Below are positions 22,038 to 23,361 of a stretch of DNA of 23,361 nt, one piece after another. Both the position numbers and the translations under genes were made by a program. The stretch covers positions 1-23,361 of the forward strand of contig JAEDOC010000019.1 in NCBI GenBank assembly GCA_016302185.1. The letters run 5' to 3'. How positions within the stretch are numbered: position 1 is the stretch's first letter; every line of letters starts with the position of its first letter. This stretch comes from Clostridium sp. (GTDB lineage Bacteria; Bacillota; Clostridia; Lachnospirales; Lachnospiraceae). Under the pieces are notes generated by a model. It saw only the letters and a list, made by a program, of their open reading frames with translations. It was not told the DNA's origin and searched no databases.

Positions 22038-23361
22038 TTACTGCACTTCTTTTTTCAGAACTCCCAGAAGCACTGTAGAGACTGCGGTTCCCACGAGAAG
22101 AGCCGCCAGATACATCAGTGAATTTCCTACCACCGGGAACACGAAGATTCCACCGTGGGGTGCCATCAGGGTACAGCCAAACAGCATGGACATTGCTCCA
22201 GCTGCGGCAGAGCCGGCAATACAAGCCGGAAGTACATGGATCGGATCGGATGCTGCATAAGGAATCGCGCCCTCCGTGATAAATGCAAGACCCATGATAA
22301 AGTTGGTCGGTCCGGCCTCGCGCTCTTCTCTGGTAAATTTGTTCTTAAACAGCATGGTTGCCAGAGCAATGGCACAGGGAGGTGTCATGCCTCCAATCAT
22401 TACCGACGCCATGATGTCATAATTGCCTGCTGCAATCGCTGCGGTACCGAATACATAAGCTGCTTTGTTGAATGGTCCGCCCATATCAATAGCCATCATT
22501 CCACCCAGAATCATTCCTAAAATAATTTTACTGCTCTGCCCCATACCGGTCAATGCCTGATTTAAACCGGTATTGATGCCTCCCATCACCGGTTCGACAA
22601 CATAAGTCATAAGGATACCCATCAAAAGAATACCTACAACAGGAAAAATTAATACAGGCGCAATTTTCTCCAATGCCTCGGGAAGCTTATCACAGGCCTT
22701 CCGCAGAGCTAAAATCACATAACCTGCAGCAAAACCGGCTACCATTGCACCAAGAAAGCCTGACTTTCCGCTGGCTGCCATCATTCCGCCAACAAATCCC
22801 AGTGCCAGCGCCGGACGATCCCCAATCGCCATGGCAATGAAACCAGCCAGTACCGGAAGCATAAAGCCAAACGCGGTGCCCCCGATTCCCTTAAAGAATG
22901 CAGCCATCGGAGTGATCGTACCAAAGTTTCCTCTCTGATCCGCCGGAAGAGCATTCAGATCCACACTGAGTCCATCCAGAAGAAATGCAATGGCAATCAG
23001 GATACCGCCGCCCACGACAAAGGGAAGCATATGAGAAACACCATTCATCAGATACGTATAAATCTGGTGCCCCAGACTTCCTTTTTTATCGGAGGAAACC
23101 GCCTCTGTTTTCTTTTCTCCGGAGGAAGCCTGATATACCGGAACATTGCCGGAGATTGCCAGCTCCACCAGTTCCTCTGCCTTGCTGATCCCATCGGATA
23201 CCGGACGGATAATTACTTTCTTTCCGTCAAAACGTTCCATGGGAACCTGTGCGTCCGCCGCCACAATAATACAGTCTGCTTCCTTAATTTCCTCCGGTGT
23301 CAGTACATTTTTAGCACCGCCGGAGCCTCTGGTTTCAATCTTTACAAAGCAGTTTTTGGCC
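22038..23361 (-). CDS. fruA: PTS fructose transporter, IIB (part) and IIC domains (5' partial)
   Basis: The frame remains open to the window edge, giving about 440 residues. The start lies outside; the GTG codon at 23264 is internal. At the visible N terminus is the end of a fructose-type IIB domain (ETRGSGGAKNVLTPEEI, then CIIVAADAQVPMERF). A linker (about 55-95) with many Glu and Lys leads to the membrane IIC domain: HMLPFVVGGGILIAIAFLLDG, PVLAGFIAMAIGDRPAL, GMMAIDMGGPFNKAAYVFGTAAI, MTPPCAIALATMLFKNKF and FITEGAIPYAASDP, with MAPHGGIFVFPVV near the end. It takes up fructose and phosphorylates it, usually at carbon 1. Upstream parts (active-site Cys of IIB, a possible IIA, and fruK) would be outside the window. 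Confidence 0.93.
   Translation of the reverse strand, partial: AKNCFVKIETRGSGGAKNVLTPEEIKEADCIIVAADAQVPMERFDGKKVIIRPVSDGISKAEELVELAISGNVPVYQASSGEKKTEAVSSDKKGSLGHQIYTYLMNGVSHMLPFVVGGGILIAIAFLLDGLSVDLNALPADQRGNFGTITPMAAFFKGIGGTAFGFMLPVLAGFIAMAIGDRPALALGFVGGMMAASGKSGFLGAMVAGFAAGYVILALRKACDKLPEALEKIAPVLIFPVVGILLMGILMTYVVEPVMGGINTGLNQALTGMGQSSKIILGMILGGMMAIDMGGPFNKAAYVFGTAAIAAGNYDIMASVMIGGMTPPCAIALATMLFKNKFTREEREAGPTNFIMGLAFITEGAIPYAASDPIHVLPACIAGSAAAGAMSMLFGCTLMAPHGGIFVFPVVGNSLMYLAALLVGTAVSTVLLGVLKKEVQ

Noticed and set aside
1..23361. Mobile elements, CRISPR arrays, tRNA or rRNA genes
   Set aside because: Looked for transposase or integrase motifs, regularly spaced repeats and tRNA-like cloverleaf or CCA ends in gaps; none seen. 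A dedicated search could still find a degenerate one.

Overview
The window looks like chromosomal DNA of a spore-forming, Gram-positive anaerobe, most likely of the Lachnospiraceae (Clostridium cluster XIVa). This is inferred from moderate GC, AGGAGG-type ribosome binding sites, near-consensus sigma-A promoters, a PdaA-type spore-cortex deacetylase, and the flavour of the HPr, enzyme I and Suv3-like proteins. No rRNA, tRNA, CRISPR array, prophage or insertion sequence was seen. Most genes lie on the minus strand in compact operons with ATGA or TAATG stop-start overlaps.

Layout. 1-875 (+): the 3' two-thirds of a MATE exporter and its terminator. 825-5752 (-): an operon clpS-clpA followed by two FliB-like (CxxxxCxxxCC) putative protein lysine methylases. 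5884-6867 (+): a PdaA-like polysaccharide deacetylase, divergent from clpS. 6765-12442 (-): a purine operon with an NCS2 xanthine/uracil-type permease, the FAD, 2Fe-2S and molybdenum subunits of a xanthine dehydrogenase, and a MocA-like cytidylyltransferase. 12623-14581 (+): a Suv3-type RNA helicase with a C-terminal zinc ribbon. 14545-15559 (-): an alkyltransferase-like protein and a 3'-truncated EamA transporter. 15667-16914 (-): glyA behind a perfect TTGACA-17-TATAAT promoter. 17259-17839 (+): two paralogous, unrecognised small proteins, each with its own similar promoter and terminator. 17948-18133 (-): a decayed HIT-family fragment. 18173-19102 (-): an AEC-family carrier. 19206-23361 (-): a fructose PTS operon, fruA (cut by the window edge)-ptsH-ptsI-deoR-type regulator.

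How it works together. The purine operon is self-contained for uptake of a purine base and its hydroxylation, with its own cofactor-finishing enzyme. The PTS operon carries its own enzyme I and HPr; the HPr keeps the His15 phosphoacceptor but has Lys at the usual Ser46 regulatory position. ClpS and ClpA would recognise N-degrons and unfold substrates for ClpP; their tight coupling with two cysteine-cluster putative methylases is the most system-like arrangement of unknown meaning here.

Most worth a second look: the clpS-clpA-methylase operon; the duplicated 51/56-residue small proteins with an internal 14-residue repeat; a promoter nested inside a terminator hairpin at 19154-19200; and tail-to-tail antisense overlaps at all three convergent junctions, with decayed genes (EamA, HIT) broken next to intact neighbours.
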